DNA from: Candidatus Marinamargulisbacteria bacterium SCGC AG-343-D04
GTDB lineage: Bacteria > Margulisbacteria > Marinamargulisbacteria > GCA-2716485 > GCA-002719695
Assembly (NCBI GenBank): GCA_003265885.1
Contig: QFBQ01000002.1
Span: forward strand, 1-64,000
Direction of reading: 5' to 3'
DNA length: 64,000 nt
This document shows positions 55,014 to 64,000 of this stretch, piece after piece. A program made the translations under genes and the position numbers. Numbering within the stretch: the stretch's first letter is position 1; each line of letters opens with the position of its first letter. The notes beneath the pieces are model-generated. The model had not been told where the DNA came from. It worked only from the letters and a program-made list of their open reading frames with translations, and did not search any database.

Positions 55014-55490
55014 GTGACAGAAATATTTAATAAAAGAGAATCGATAGAACAAGTGGAAGAAAGCCCAGCTTTTGCCCCTAAATTTGACACAAATGGATTA
55101 ATCCCTGTTGTTACAACAGATTATTCTTCAGGTGAAGTACTCATGCAAGGATACATGAATAAAGAAGCCTTAACAAAAACCCTTGAATTGGGAGAGGCTG
55201 TTTATTTTTCTCGTAGTCGAAAAGTATTATGGCACAAAGGTAAAACCAGTGGTTTAGTTCAAAAAGTGAAACAAATTCGTATTGATGATGATCAAGATTG
55301 TGTATGGTTACGTGTTGATGTTCAAGGTGGAGCAAGTTGTCATGTCGGCTACCGCTCTTGCTTTTATAGAAGTATTCCTTTTGGGAAAGACTTTGATCCG
55401 AATCATATTGCATTAAAGTTTGAAGAAAATGAAAAGGTGTTTGACCCAACTGATGTGTACGGAGATGCGCCTAATCCAACCATTTTATAA
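55014..55490 (+). CDS. hisI: Phosphoribosyl-AMP cyclohydrolase
   Basis: Opens the adenine ring of phosphoribosyl-AMP, step three of histidine synthesis. The family core is [36 protein letters not shown] and the zinc-binding [15 protein letters not shown]. It has only the HisI domain, not the HisE domain fused to it in many bacteria. The start is GTG 55014 with a 25-residue tail before the core. No other histidine genes are nearby. It begins a tight run with yidD and cysS. Confidence 0.93.
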   Translation: MTEIFNKRESIEQVEESPAFAPKFDTNGLIPVVTTDYSSGEVLMQGYMNKEALTKTLELGEAVYFSRSRKVLWHKGKTSGLVQKVKQIRIDDDQDCVWLRVDVQGGASCHVGYRSCFYRSIPFGKDFDPNHIALKFEENEKVFDPTDVYGDAPNPTIL

Positions 55491-55492
55491 TT

Positions 55493-55720
55493 GTGATCCA
55501 TTCATTCTTAAAGGGTTTGATTTTGTTTTATAGATTCTGTATTTCTCCATTTAAGCCTAGAAGCTGTCGTTTTTCTCCGAGTTGTTCTGAATATGCTTAT
55601 GAGGTTGTAAAGAACCATGGTGTGCTCAGTTCACTTTCTCTTATTTTTAAACGACTTTCTAAGTGTCATCCCTGGGGATCTTTTGGATATGACCCGGCAC
55701 CATCAAAAAGCGAGCTATAA
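55493..55720 (+). CDS. yidD: Membrane protein insertion efficiency factor
   Basis: A 75-residue YidD protein, thought to help YidC insert inner-membrane proteins. The signature is YRFCISPFKPRSCRFSPSCS followed by KCHPWGSFGYDPAP. GTG start at 55493, two bases after the hisI stop. Its usual neighbours (rnpA, rpmH, yidC) are absent; here it is between hisI and cysS. Confidence 0.93.
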   Translation: MIHSFLKGLILFYRFCISPFKPRSCRFSPSCSEYAYEVVKNHGVLSSLSLIFKRLSKCHPWGSFGYDPAPSKSEL

Positions 55721-57187
55721 ATGACACTATTTATTTACAATACCTTATCCAAGGAAAAAGAAGAATTTCAGTCTATAGAGCCTCATAAAGTTCGTATGTA
55801 TTTATGTGGACCTACGGTCTATGACCTCTTGCATATTGGCAATTTTCGAGGCGTCATATTTTTCAATCTTGTTCGAAATTGGCTTGAACGTAATGGGTAT
55901 GACGTTAGATTTGTTTTAAATTTTACGGATATCGATGATAAAATTATCACTCGTGCCCAAGAAGAAGGGATATCTACTGAAGCGTTAACCAAAAGATATA
56001 TCGCGGCTTATTTAGAAGATGTGCAATGCTTACATATTACCCCTCACGAACTTAATCCAAAGTGTACAGATCATATCCAAGACATGATCACCTTTATTAC
56101 TCAATTAATAGACAAAAAATCTGCATATGTTAGTGAGGGTTCTGTGTTTTTTGATATCAGCCGTTTTTCTGATTATGGGAAACTTAGCGGAAAAAAACTA
56201 GAGGATTTAATTGCCGGCCACCGTGTTGATCCTGATCCAACCAAGAAAAACCCTCTTGATTTTGTTCTATGGAAACCATCAAAGGAAGGGGAACCCTATT
56301 GGGACTCTCCTTGGGGAAAAGGAAGACCTGGATGGCATATTGAATGCTCTGCAATGAATCACTGCATTCATGGAGACCAAATTGATATTCATGGCGGTGG
56401 AATTGATTTGATTTTTCCTCATCATGAAAATGAAATTGCACAAAGCGAAAGTCTGACAGGAAAATCCTTCTCGCGCTATTGGATGCATAATAACTTTATT
56501 CGTTTTGGAAACGATAAAATGTCTAAATCATTGGGCAATGTCATTAAAGCTCGAGATTATATGACTCAGTTTCATCCAGAAATTTTGAAATTTTTAATGT
56601 TAAGTGTGCATTATCGTTCTGAATTAAGTATCGATAACAAGCAAACCCACCAAGCGATTGGCCGCTTATCTAGAATTTATCATGCATTAAAGACTGCTCA
56701 AGAATTATCTCAGGATACACAAGCTACGCCTTTACCCTTTATAGAAACTCTGAATACTGCAGAACAACGTATTTCAGACGCATTAAATGATGACTTTAAC
56801 ACCCCCGTTGTGTTTGCAGCTTTCTTTGATGTTATTAGAGAATTTAATCAGCTTTGCAATCAATTAAAAAAGAAGGATCCTTCTTTGAAATCTGCTGCAT
56901 ATGCGTTATCCACGTTTATAGAAACAAAAGGAGCCTTGTTTAGTCTTTTTCAAGAAAACTCGGATTCGTTTTTAAAAGCATTAGATATGATTCTCGTAAA
57001 AGAAAAAAATATTGATATTAGGCATGTTGAGGCTTTAATTCAACAGCGTAATGACGCTCGAAAAAACAAAGATTTCTCTCTATCTGACTCTATTAGAGAC
57101 AAGTTGACAGATATGAGTATTCTTATCCAGGACACTCCAAACGGAACGGTTTGGGAGATGGATAAATACTCAGATAGTGTCGATTAA
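55721..57187 (+). CDS. cysS: Cysteinyl-tRNA synthetase
   Basis: A class I synthetase. The zinc site starts with VRMYLCGPTVYD, HIGN replaces HIGH in the first signature, GRPGWHIECSAM and IDIHGGGIDLIFPHHENEIAQSE hold the other zinc ligands, and KMSKSLGN is the second signature. The DALR and C-terminal tRNA-binding domains follow. At 488 residues it is slightly long. It begins immediately after the yidD stop codon and ends 8 bases from the convergent glutamine synthetase. Confidence 0.97.
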   Translation: MTLFIYNTLSKEKEEFQSIEPHKVRMYLCGPTVYDLLHIGNFRGVIFFNLVRNWLERNGYDVRFVLNFTDIDDKIITRAQEEGISTEALTKRYIAAYLEDVQCLHITPHELNPKCTDHIQDMITFITQLIDKKSAYVSEGSVFFDISRFSDYGKLSGKKLEDLIAGHRVDPDPTKKNPLDFVLWKPSKEGEPYWDSPWGKGRPGWHIECSAMNHCIHGDQIDIHGGGIDLIFPHHENEIAQSESLTGKSFSRYWMHNNFIRFGNDKMSKSLGNVIKARDYMTQFHPEILKFLMLSVHYRSELSIDNKQTHQAIGRLSRIYHALKTAQELSQDTQATPLPFIETLNTAEQRISDALNDDFNTPVVFAAFFDVIREFNQLCNQLKKKDPSLKSAAYALSTFIETKGALFSLFQENSDSFLKALDMILVKEKNIDIRHVEALIQQRNDARKNKDFSLSDSIRDKLTDMSILIQDTPNGTVWEMDKYSDSVD

Positions 57188-57208
57188 TTATCTATTTAAA
57201 TAGATAAT
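57187..57208. repeat. Perfect 22-bp palindrome at the cysS/glnN junction
   Basis: Bases 57187-57208 equal their own reverse complement (ATTATCTATTT plus its mirror). The palindrome spans the last base of the cysS stop codon, the 8-base gap and the end of the convergent gene. It could fold in both transcripts as a bidirectional 3' hairpin, but it has no GC-rich stem and no T-run. Confidence 0.6.
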
Positions 57209-59295
57209 AGCAAGTCATCATAACTTGGTAATGTCCAGAATTCATGACTCACTCGAAGTTCTGCTGTATCGACATCATCTCTAAGCGTTTGTAATAACTC
57301 TAAACCTTTTATAGCAATATCATATGCTTGCTTATAGCTATCGTCTATCTTTTCTGCATCAACTATGTATTTTTTCAAATAAACTTCTTTGGTTTGGATA
57401 GATGAATATAAAAACTCTAATGCTCTAATATCATTTTTTAATGCAGCAGACGTTACACCAGCATTCTTAGCAGCTAAAAAGGCCTCTCCCGTTACATTCA
57501 TTTGTTTCAAAATCGATGGCAATATGCTTTTTCTTACTAAATCTAATGCAACTTTTAATTCTATTAATTTCGAATTAGAATAAGCCTCACATTTAATCTC
57601 TACTCTAGATTTTAATTCTCGCTCAGTTAACACTTCAAATTCTTCAAACAAAGCAATGCAATCTTTATTTAAATTGTACTTCAATGACTCTGGGGTCGTT
57701 TTAGGAACAAATAGTTTTCGTTTTTTGGCTTCTTTTTTCCACTCATCTGCATAATTATTGCCTTCAAATCTTATCGCTTTTGTTTCCTTTAACACATCTT
57801 TTAATACTAATAATGCATTCTTTTTAATATCGCCCTTTTTCTTTTCTAATCGATCTGTTATGACTTTGTATCCATAGGCACATAAAAGATTAAGAATTTT
57901 TGCGGCATCAGATCCATTTGCAGAAGATCCAAGAGCTCGTAACTCAAATTTATTTCCTGTAAATGCTATTGGAGAGGTTCTATTTCTATCTGAAATATCT
58001 TTCACAACTTTTGGCATAACTTCTAGACCATGATTAATATAATTCATTTCTTTATCAGTAAAGGTTTTAGCTCCTTCAATATGCTCTAAAATTTCTGTTA
58101 AATAATCTCCTAGATATATAGATAAAATGGCTGGAGGTGCTTCATGGGACCCTAACCTATGCTCATTTCCTGCGTCTGAAATAGCTGCTGATAATAAGCC
58201 TGAGTATTTTTGAACACCCATCAGCAGTGCTCCTAATGTCATTAAAAAGGATATATTTTTCAATGGAGACCGTGACGGCTCTAAATAATTCGCTCCAGTA
58301 TTATCTCCAATAGACCAATTCATATGCTTTCCAGAACCGTTTAATCCAGCAAATGGCTTTTCATGATGAAGTACTAAGAACTTATGTTTATGAGCCACTC
58401 GTCTCATTAAATCCATCACGATCAGGTTATGATCGATTGCCAAGTTCATTTCTTCATAAAGCGGCGCTAACTCAAACTGATTAGGGGCAACTTCATTATG
58501 CTTTGTTTTAACCGGTATACCATATCGATATAACTCTTTATCTAAATCATTCATAAACTTCATTACTTTAGGCTGAATAGCTCCAAAATAATGATCGTCC
58601 ATTAACTGTCCTTTTGATGGAGCCGCTCCAAAAACGGTGCGTCCACAAATCATTAAATCTGGACGTTTTTCAGCAATTTCTTTTGGAATCAAAAAATATT
58701 CTTGCTCCATACCTGAGTAGACCTTAATGCGTTTTGCTTGACGATTTCCTAATAATTTTTGCAACTTAATAACATGTTTATTCAAACTTTTTGTAGAACG
58801 GTTTAGCGGAGTTTTCATATCTAATGCTTCGCCCGTCCAGGACAAATAAATAGACGGAATAATTAAAGAACGCTCAGCCCCTTCATCTCTTAAAAAAACA
58901 GGAGAAGTTGGGTCCCAAGCGGTATAACCTCTTGCTTCAAATGTAGTTCGAATTCCTCCTGATGGAAATGAAGATGCATCAGGTTCAGACTGGATAAGTT
59001 GAGACGCTGAGAAAGTCTCAATAATTTTCCCCTCTTTATCATAACTAATAAAAGCATCATGCTTTTCAGCGGTTCCAGATCGTTGAGGCTGAAACCAATG
59101 AGTGAAATGTGTTGCACCATTATCTACAGCCCATTCTTTTATAGCTCTAGCAACATCATCTGCGATACTTTCATCTAGTGCAATTCCATTCTCAATTGTT
59201 TCAATTAACTTCTGATATGTTGCATTGCTCAAACGATTTTGCATCTCATCTTTAGTAAAAACCAATTCCCCATAACTATCTGTTACCCTTGCCAT
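57196..59295 (-). CDS. glnN: Type III glutamine synthetase
   Basis: ATP-dependent synthesis of glutamine from glutamate and ammonia, dodecameric GSIII type. At 699 residues it is much longer than GSI. KPFAGLNGSGKHMNWSIG is the ATP-loop signature, and YSGMEQEYFLI and TKHNEVAPNQFELAP carry the metal ligands. RLGSHEAPPAILSIYLG and NRTSPIAFTGNKFELRALGSS are typical of GSIII. AGAAGGAGA lies before the ATG. It stands alone on the minus strand with no nitrogen-regulator gene nearby. Confidence 0.95.
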   Translation of the reverse strand: MARVTDSYGELVFTKDEMQNRLSNATYQKLIETIENGIALDESIADDVARAIKEWAVDNGATHFTHWFQPQRSGTAEKHDAFISYDKEGKIIETFSASQLIQSEPDASSFPSGGIRTTFEARGYTAWDPTSPVFLRDEGAERSLIIPSIYLSWTGEALDMKTPLNRSTKSLNKHVIKLQKLLGNRQAKRIKVYSGMEQEYFLIPKEIAEKRPDLMICGRTVFGAAPSKGQLMDDHYFGAIQPKVMKFMNDLDKELYRYGIPVKTKHNEVAPNQFELAPLYEEMNLAIDHNLIVMDLMRRVAHKHKFLVLHHEKPFAGLNGSGKHMNWSIGDNTGANYLEPSRSPLKNISFLMTLGALLMGVQKYSGLLSAAISDAGNEHRLGSHEAPPAILSIYLGDYLTEILEHIEGAKTFTDKEMNYINHGLEVMPKVVKDISDRNRTSPIAFTGNKFELRALGSSANGSDAAKILNLLCAYGYKVITDRLEKKKGDIKKNALLVLKDVLKETKAIRFEGNNYADEWKKEAKKRKLFVPKTTPESLKYNLNKDCIALFEEFEVLTERELKSRVEIKCEAYSNSKLIELKVALDLVRKSILPSILKQMNVTGEAFLAAKNAGVTSAALKNDIRALEFLYSSIQTKEVYLKKYIVDAEKIDDSYKQAYDIAIKGLELLQTLRDDVDTAELRVSHEFWTLPSYDDLLLSI

Positions 59296-59392
59296 TTCTT
59301 ACATCTCCTTCTAAATATGCTTCTAATTTTAAGCATTTCTCAATATTGTGATACCACAATACCATGATTTTCAAACAATTTCACTAATTTTG

Positions 59393-60568
59393 CTAGACAG
59401 ATACAGAAATGGACACAGATTGGCCACCGCCAATGCAGAGAGAAGCAACTCCTTTATGGCAAGATCGTCGTTGCATTTCATGGCATAAAGTTACAAGAAT
59501 TCGTGCTCCTGAGGCCCCAATGGGATGCCCTAATGCTATAGCTCCCCCATTCACATTGATCTTTTCTTTTGGAATCTTTAACTCTTTCTGTATTACAATA
59601 GATTGCGCCGCAAATGCTTCGTTAATTTCAAAAAGGTCTACATCGCCTATGCTAGAGTGTGATTTTTTTAATAGAGTTTCTATGCCTTTTAATGGCGCAA
59701 CCCCCATTAATGCGGGGTCGTATCCTGTAGAACAATACTCGTTGATACAGACAAGTGGTGTAAGATTAAGCTCCTTCATCTTTTTTTCACTGATGATAAC
59801 AAGAAAAGCCGCTCCATCATTAATGCCAGATGCATTTCCAGCCGTTACCGATCCGTCTTTTGTAAAGGCGGGTCTTAATTTACTCAGAGTATCTAGGCTT
59901 GTATCTTCTCTAATAAATTCATCTTGCTCTTTTAAGAGTATATCTTTTTTTATCCTAACTTCTACCGGAGAAATTTCATTCCTAAAGACTTCGTTTCGTC
60001 TCGCAGAGGCAGCTTTTTGTTGGGAATGAAAAGCAAATTCATCTTGTTCTTCTCTACTAATGCTCCACTTTTTAGCCACGTTTTCAGCTGTTTCTCCCAT
60101 ATGAATATCACAAAAGGCATCCCACAGACCATCTTGAATAATGCTATCCAATACTTGCTGATGTCCAAGCTTTGATCCAAATCTCTGTTTTTTTAGTATA
60201 TATGGAGCTTGAGACATAGACTCTACCCCGCCAGCGATAACAACATCTACATCTCCACATTTAATCTGTTGGGCAGCCAACATAACGGCCTGCAATCCAG
60301 AACCACATACATGATTCAATGTAAACGATGGGATGGATTCGTCTATACCAGAATGAATAGCGATTTGACGCGCCATGTTCTGTCCATGCCCCGCACCTAA
60401 AACATTCCCACAGATTAGCATATCGCAACTGTCTTTTAATCCCTGATGATCAGCAAGTAAATCCTCCACACATTGCCTCCCCAATTCTACAGGGGACAAA
60501 GAAGATAATCCTCCTCCAAAGTTTCCAATACATGTTCTTTTTGCTGCTACAATATATACCTTTTCCAT
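59393..60568 (-). CDS. Acetyl-CoA acetyltransferase (thiolase)
   Basis: Interconverts acetoacetyl-CoA and two acetyl-CoA. The active-site Cys is in TLNHVCGSGLQAVML, the His in NGGAIALGHPIGASGARI, and the second Cys in VASLCIGGGQSVSISV. At 391 residues it has the standard biosynthetic/degradative thiolase length. AGAGG precedes the ATG. It is divergent from the acetoacetyl-CoA synthetase gene with 141 bases between, which together allow acetoacetate to be used as a carbon source. Confidence 0.95.
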   Translation of the reverse strand: MEKVYIVAAKRTCIGNFGGGLSSLSPVELGRQCVEDLLADHQGLKDSCDMLICGNVLGAGHGQNMARQIAIHSGIDESIPSFTLNHVCGSGLQAVMLAAQQIKCGDVDVVIAGGVESMSQAPYILKKQRFGSKLGHQQVLDSIIQDGLWDAFCDIHMGETAENVAKKWSISREEQDEFAFHSQQKAASARRNEVFRNEISPVEVRIKKDILLKEQDEFIREDTSLDTLSKLRPAFTKDGSVTAGNASGINDGAAFLVIISEKKMKELNLTPLVCINEYCSTGYDPALMGVAPLKGIETLLKKSHSSIGDVDLFEINEAFAAQSIVIQKELKIPKEKINVNGGAIALGHPIGASGARILVTLCHEMQRRSCHKGVASLCIGGGQSVSISVSV

Positions 60569-60709
60569 AGTTCTTGCCTCTTTTCTAATTAGATATTTTA
60601 AATATAATGATCATCTTTATGATCAAAGATATCTTAAATAATTGCAATAAATTTTTGATAAGTGGATAATAGAGCTACAGATTACATATTTTTATAAAGG
60701 AGAACAATT

Positions 60710-62656
60710 GTGTCAACTATTTTGTGGAAACCTAAAGATTCAGATATTCAAGCCTCTCAGATGTTTCAGTTTATGGAGTATTTAAATAATCAGCATAGTT
60801 TATCTCTATCTCAGTTTACAGAAATGCATGATTGGTCTTGCTCAAACCCATCAGAGTTTTGGGGATCCTTTTGGGATTATTCTCAACTTTGTTATTCATC
60901 ACCTTATGAATGTGTGATCTCAAATAAATCTATACCTGGAACAGATTGGTTTACAGGAGCCTCACTCAACTATGCTGAAAATTGTTTGAAATTCAATGAT
61001 TCTCATACTGCTATTATTAATGCTGATGAATCAGGGGAAACACATCGAACTAGCTATAGTGAATTAAGCAAAAAAGTCAGTCAATGCCAGCAATTCCTTC
61101 TTTCAAGAAATATCAAAAAAGGAGATCGAGTAGCAGCAATTGTTACGAACTGTGAAGAAACTATCGTATTTTTTCTTGCTGTGGCCGCCATAGGCGCTAT
61201 ATGGACCTCTTGCTCTCCGGACTTAGGGGATGAAGCTATTTTAAGCAGATTTTCTCAAGTTGAACCAAGGTGTCTTCTCTTTGTAGATTCTTATATGTTT
61301 AAAAATAAATCCTATGACATTCGTGAACGCATTACAACAGTCATTCAAGAGCTATCGACTCTTCATACTTGCGTACAACTAGATAGAGTTAATATCGAAT
61401 CTTCATATCTTGATAGTGTAAATTACTCTTCTATCCTTCAAAACTATCCGCCCACTGAAATTCACTTTGAACAACTCCCCTTTAACCATCCTCTCTACAT
61501 TTTATACTCTTCTGGAACCACCGGAAAACCAAAGTCTATTGTTCATTCTGCAGGAGGATCTTTACTCGAACATATCAAGGAACAACGTCTTCATTGTAAT
61601 CTTACTCGTGACGATGTTTTCTTTTACTACACAAGCTGCAGTTGGATGATGTGGAACTGGTTAGTTTCAGGTCTTTCAACAGGGTCTACATTATTAGTGT
61701 TTGATGGGTCTCCTTTTTATCCTACAAGACTCTCTACATGGAAGCTTATCGATGATTATTCTATTTCCATTTATGGAACCTCTGCAAAGTTTATTAATGC
61801 CTCTAGTAAGTTTAAACTGCGTCCTCAAGAAGATTTAGATTTATCTTCTTTGCGTTTAATTCTCTCAACAGGATCTCCTTTATATGATGAAGATTTTGAT
61901 TACGTCTACGAGCATGTCAAATCTGATGTTCAATTAAGCTCTATTTCAGGGGGTACTGACATCGTAGGGTGTTTTGCTCTGGGAAACCCGGTTATGCCGG
62001 TTGTTCGTGGAGAACTTCAGTCTTTGAGTTTAGGGTACCCTGTAAAAGCTTATTCTCCAGAAGGGAAATCTGTCTTAAATGAAAAAGGAGAATTGGTTTG
62101 CGAAGGGCCTTTCCCCTCTATGCCAATTTATTTTTGGAATGACCCTGAAAACAAGACGTTTAAAGATAGCTATTTTTCTAAATACAATAATATCTGGCAT
62201 CATTCTGATTATATCTGTATTTCAGATACGGGTGGTGTTCGAATTTTAGGGAGAAGTGATGCCACTTTAAACCGGGCGGGAATAAGAATTGGAACCGCTG
62301 AAATTTATCAAGTAGTAGAGTCTCTCGACTTTGTTTCCGATAGCTTGGTCATCCATTTAGAAAAAACTGATCAGATGTTTCTGTTTGTCACCTCCCCCGA
62401 TCACGAGACCTTAACACCCGAAATCAACAAAGCTATACTCCAACATATTAAAACAACACTCTCCCCTCGCCATTCTCCAAATAAAGTGTATATTGTTCCA
62501 GAAATCCCTTATACAAAAAATGGTAAAAAAATTGAATTAGCCGTAAAACACATCTTTACTGGAAATGAAGAGTTGATTAACTATTCAAGTCTAGCAAATC
62601 AGAGTTCACTAGACTTTTATAAAACACTTGCAGACTCTATCTTATCTGTCTCGTGA
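60710..62656 (+). CDS. Acetoacetyl-CoA synthetase
   Basis: An AMP-forming ligase that activates acetoacetate. It differs from Acs at the N-terminus (FWGSFWDYSQL and PGTDWFTGASLNYAENCL are typical of this family). The phosphate loop is LYILYSSGTTGKPKSIVHS; ISGGTDIVGCFALGNP and LGRSDATLNRAGIRIGTAEIY follow, with the C-terminal PYTKNGKKIELAVK lysine motif. GTG start at 60710 with AAAGGAG upstream. The length of 648 is normal. The next gene starts within its last codons (GTGA), so the two are coupled. Confidence 0.94.
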   Translation: MSTILWKPKDSDIQASQMFQFMEYLNNQHSLSLSQFTEMHDWSCSNPSEFWGSFWDYSQLCYSSPYECVISNKSIPGTDWFTGASLNYAENCLKFNDSHTAIINADESGETHRTSYSELSKKVSQCQQFLLSRNIKKGDRVAAIVTNCEETIVFFLAVAAIGAIWTSCSPDLGDEAILSRFSQVEPRCLLFVDSYMFKNKSYDIRERITTVIQELSTLHTCVQLDRVNIESSYLDSVNYSSILQNYPPTEIHFEQLPFNHPLYILYSSGTTGKPKSIVHSAGGSLLEHIKEQRLHCNLTRDDVFFYYTSCSWMMWNWLVSGLSTGSTLLVFDGSPFYPTRLSTWKLIDDYSISIYGTSAKFINASSKFKLRPQEDLDLSSLRLILSTGSPLYDEDFDYVYEHVKSDVQLSSISGGTDIVGCFALGNPVMPVVRGELQSLSLGYPVKAYSPEGKSVLNEKGELVCEGPFPSMPIYFWNDPENKTFKDSYFSKYNNIWHHSDYICISDTGGVRILGRSDATLNRAGIRIGTAEIYQVVESLDFVSDSLVIHLEKTDQMFLFVTSPDHETLTPEINKAILQHIKTTLSPRHSPNKVYIVPEIPYTKNGKKIELAVKHIFTGNEELINYSSLANQSSLDFYKTLADSILSVS

Positions 62657-63474
62657 CAACTATTGGCATTATCGGATGTGGGTGGCTTGGACTTCCCTTA
62701 GCAAAGGCTTTAATTAAAGAAGAGTTCACTGTCTATGGAAGCACGACCTCAGACTCAACATACACTACATTAACCGAATCTAATATTCACCCTTGCAAGC
62801 TTCTTATTGATGATAAACATAGAATAACATGTTCAGACCCGGATATTTTTTCTTCCGACATCATAATCATCACCCTTCCATTCAAACGTTCTTTTTCTGA
62901 ACCACAGGACTACGTTCTTCAGTTAAAAGCCCTGTTATCTACTATTGAAGAACGTAATCGTTGTCATTCTGTACTATTTACCTCCTCTACATCAATTTAC
63001 CCCCTAAATAATGGCATAGTTACAGAAGACACACCTATTGAGCCTAAAAACCCTAGACAACAAGCCCTCTTAGATGTTGAGCAGTATCTTTTAAGTCTCT
63101 CATCCATAGATACGTGCATACTGCGTTGTGGGGGTATGTATGGCAATGATCGCCATATTGGCAACTTTTTATCTGGCAAGAAAGTAAAAGGAAATGGCCA
63201 AGAACCCGTGAATCTTATTCATCTTTACGACTTAATTGGAATCATTACTCTAATCGTGAAGCGACCTATAAAAAACTCTATTTATAACCTTGTATCCACT
63301 GACCATCCATCTAAATCAGACCTCTATCATTTTCATTGCATAAAAAATGGAATATCTCCCCCAACATTTACTGATACATCATGCGCCTCTTTCAAGATAG
63401 TATCTAATCACAAGATCCTTCAGAGTTACTCATACTCATTAAAGTATCCAACTCCCCTAGCTGTCTATTCCTAA
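62653..63474 (+). CDS. NAD(P)-binding YeeZ-like epimerase-family protein
   Basis: An extended-SDR-like Rossmann protein: IGIIGCGWLGLPLAKALI is the dinucleotide-binding loop, LFTSSTSIYPLNNGIVTED carries the active-site Ser region, and ILRCGGMYGNDRHIGNFLSG and NLIHLYDLIGII follow. This set matches the YeeZ group, whose reaction is not established. The GTG start overlaps the upstream stop as GTGA. The lack of an evident YxxxK motif makes classical epimerase activity doubtful. Confidence 0.82.
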   Translation: MTTIGIIGCGWLGLPLAKALIKEEFTVYGSTTSDSTYTTLTESNIHPCKLLIDDKHRITCSDPDIFSSDIIIITLPFKRSFSEPQDYVLQLKALLSTIEERNRCHSVLFTSSTSIYPLNNGIVTEDTPIEPKNPRQQALLDVEQYLLSLSSIDTCILRCGGMYGNDRHIGNFLSGKKVKGNGQEPVNLIHLYDLIGIITLIVKRPIKNSIYNLVSTDHPSKSDLYHFHCIKNGISPPTFTDTSCASFKIVSNHKILQSYSYSLKYPTPLAVYS

Positions 63475-63582
63475 GCACTACACATTTTCAACCTCTAGTA
63501 TATAAATCAATTATTCTTATAAAGAAATCGTTAAACACAAAATTAACTGTATCTTTATAATTCAACGAATGTCACAATACAG

Positions 63583-63610
63583 TTGACAAGGTTTATTCAC
63601 TCTATAAAAT
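63583..63610 (+). promoter_or_regulatory. Candidate promoter of the outer-membrane protein gene
   Basis: TTGACA (63583-63588), a 16-base spacer, then TAAAAT (63605-63610). Transcription would start near 63617, about 60 bases before the ATG at 63680. The -35 box is perfect; the -10 is a five-of-six match. Confidence 0.55.
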
Positions 63611-63679
63611 AATATCAAATGGAGCAGTATGATATAATTTCTCTTATTCCTTTAAATATTCAAGCCCATTAAGTAAATT

Positions 63680-64000
63680 ATGAATAAATATATTCTCTTA
63701 TGTCTTCTATTAATCACATCCAACTCTATTGCTCAGGTAAATACAGAAGCATATAGACAAGACAAAAAAAAACTAGGTCTATACCATTCACTTTCTCTAT
63801 ATTTCAGTTCTATTTCTGGAAACTCTAGCTTCAGTTCTCACAAATTAAATTATCGTGGAGATTATATTGCTCAATCCTATAACTCTTTTTTTATTTATGA
63901 AAATCAGCAACGAAAGACACCCTCTAAAACAATAGCGAATAAAGGTTTTTCACATCTAAGACTTACTAAATCTTTTCACTCTCGTTTTGATTGGGAATTT
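63680..64000 (+). CDS. DUF481-like outer-membrane protein, 3' end outside the window
   Basis: The first 107 codons are open and run off the window edge. A signal peptide (MNKYILLCLLLITSNSIAQ) is followed by VNTEAYRQDKKKLGLYHSLS, then alternating beta-strand-like sequence (SSISGNSSFSSHKLNYRGDY, NKGFSHLRLTKSFHSRFDWE). The NTE-x-R start, the G-N-S strand and the NKGFAHLR-type strand resemble DUF481 (YdiY-like) barrel proteins, a judgement from memory. The role is unknown. No clear Shine-Dalgarno. Confidence 0.65.
   Translation, partial: MNKYILLCLLLITSNSIAQVNTEAYRQDKKKLGLYHSLSLYFSSISGNSSFSSHKLNYRGDYIAQSYNSFFIYENQQRKTPSKTIANKGFSHLRLTKSFHSRFDWEF

Overview
This is an AT-rich, densely packed stretch of a Gram-negative-type chromosome. 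A TonB-dependent outer-membrane receptor, a DUF481-like outer-membrane protein and several signal peptides argue for two membranes. The metabolism is that of a fairly versatile heterotroph: cobalamin-dependent methionine synthase, part of menaquinone synthesis, leucine synthesis, acetyl-CoA and acetoacetyl-CoA synthetases, and type III glutamine synthetase. Genes with eukaryote-like or toxin-like domains (an F-box protein, a leucine-rich-repeat protein, and two glycosyltransferases with a clostridial-toxin-like DXD core) sit singly among housekeeping genes. That suggests an organism that interacts with a eukaryote, perhaps a protist. I cannot assign a phylum from this window; a little-sampled lineage such as the Margulisbacteria is a guess only. 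No prophage, insertion sequence or CRISPR array was seen.

Layout. 1-0.9 kb: the 3' part of an F-box protein whose reading frame enters from outside the window. 0.9-7.4 kb: a vitamin B12 block, with metH on the minus strand facing a cobalamin riboswitch, a TonB-dependent receptor and a small membrane protein. 7.3-10.4 kb: a GT-C-like membrane TPR protein, an exported fumarylacetoacetase-family protein and a VIT-type metal transporter. 10.5-23.5 kb: a surface-sugar locus with a full pseudaminic-acid route (PseB, PseC, PseH, PseG, PseI and a SpsF-type cytidylyltransferase), extra modifying enzymes, a GT4 glycosyltransferase and two paralogous capsule-type transferase candidates. 23.7-32.9 kb: DNA repair genes (mpg, nth, exoA), tRNA-Glu, an LRR protein coupled to an M29 aminopeptidase, the menB-arsC-like-menC-menE operon, and ribosomal protein L25. 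33.0-38.5 kb: an accessory island with a glycine-rich membrane protein and two tandem DXD glycosyltransferases, with clear traces of a tandem duplication. 38.7-48.6 kb: leuA-leuB-folate gene, a DnaJ/TerB protein, a HAD phosphatase, an aldo-keto reductase with a large insertion, acs and a solitary AmmeMemoRadiSam radical-SAM enzyme. 48.7-54.9 kb: a thioesterase-like protein, an AraC regulator divergent from a KamA-family aminomutase with its own ferredoxin, Mrp, OsmC and hemB. 55.0-64 kb: hisI-yidD-cysS, type III glutamine synthetase, a thiolase divergent from acetoacetyl-CoA synthetase, a YeeZ-like protein, and the start of an outer-membrane protein gene.

The most unusual region is 33.0-38.5 kb. 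A unit of [glycine-rich membrane protein + DXD glycosyltransferase] was duplicated. The second copy of the membrane gene has decayed to a 93-base remnant with two in-frame stops, while both glycosyltransferases remain open. Other points of interest are the apparent double plug domain in the TonB-dependent receptor, the possibly leaderless exported hydratase-family gene, the KamA-ferredoxin pair, and matching 30-residue tandem repeats at the C-termini of two unrelated effector candidates.
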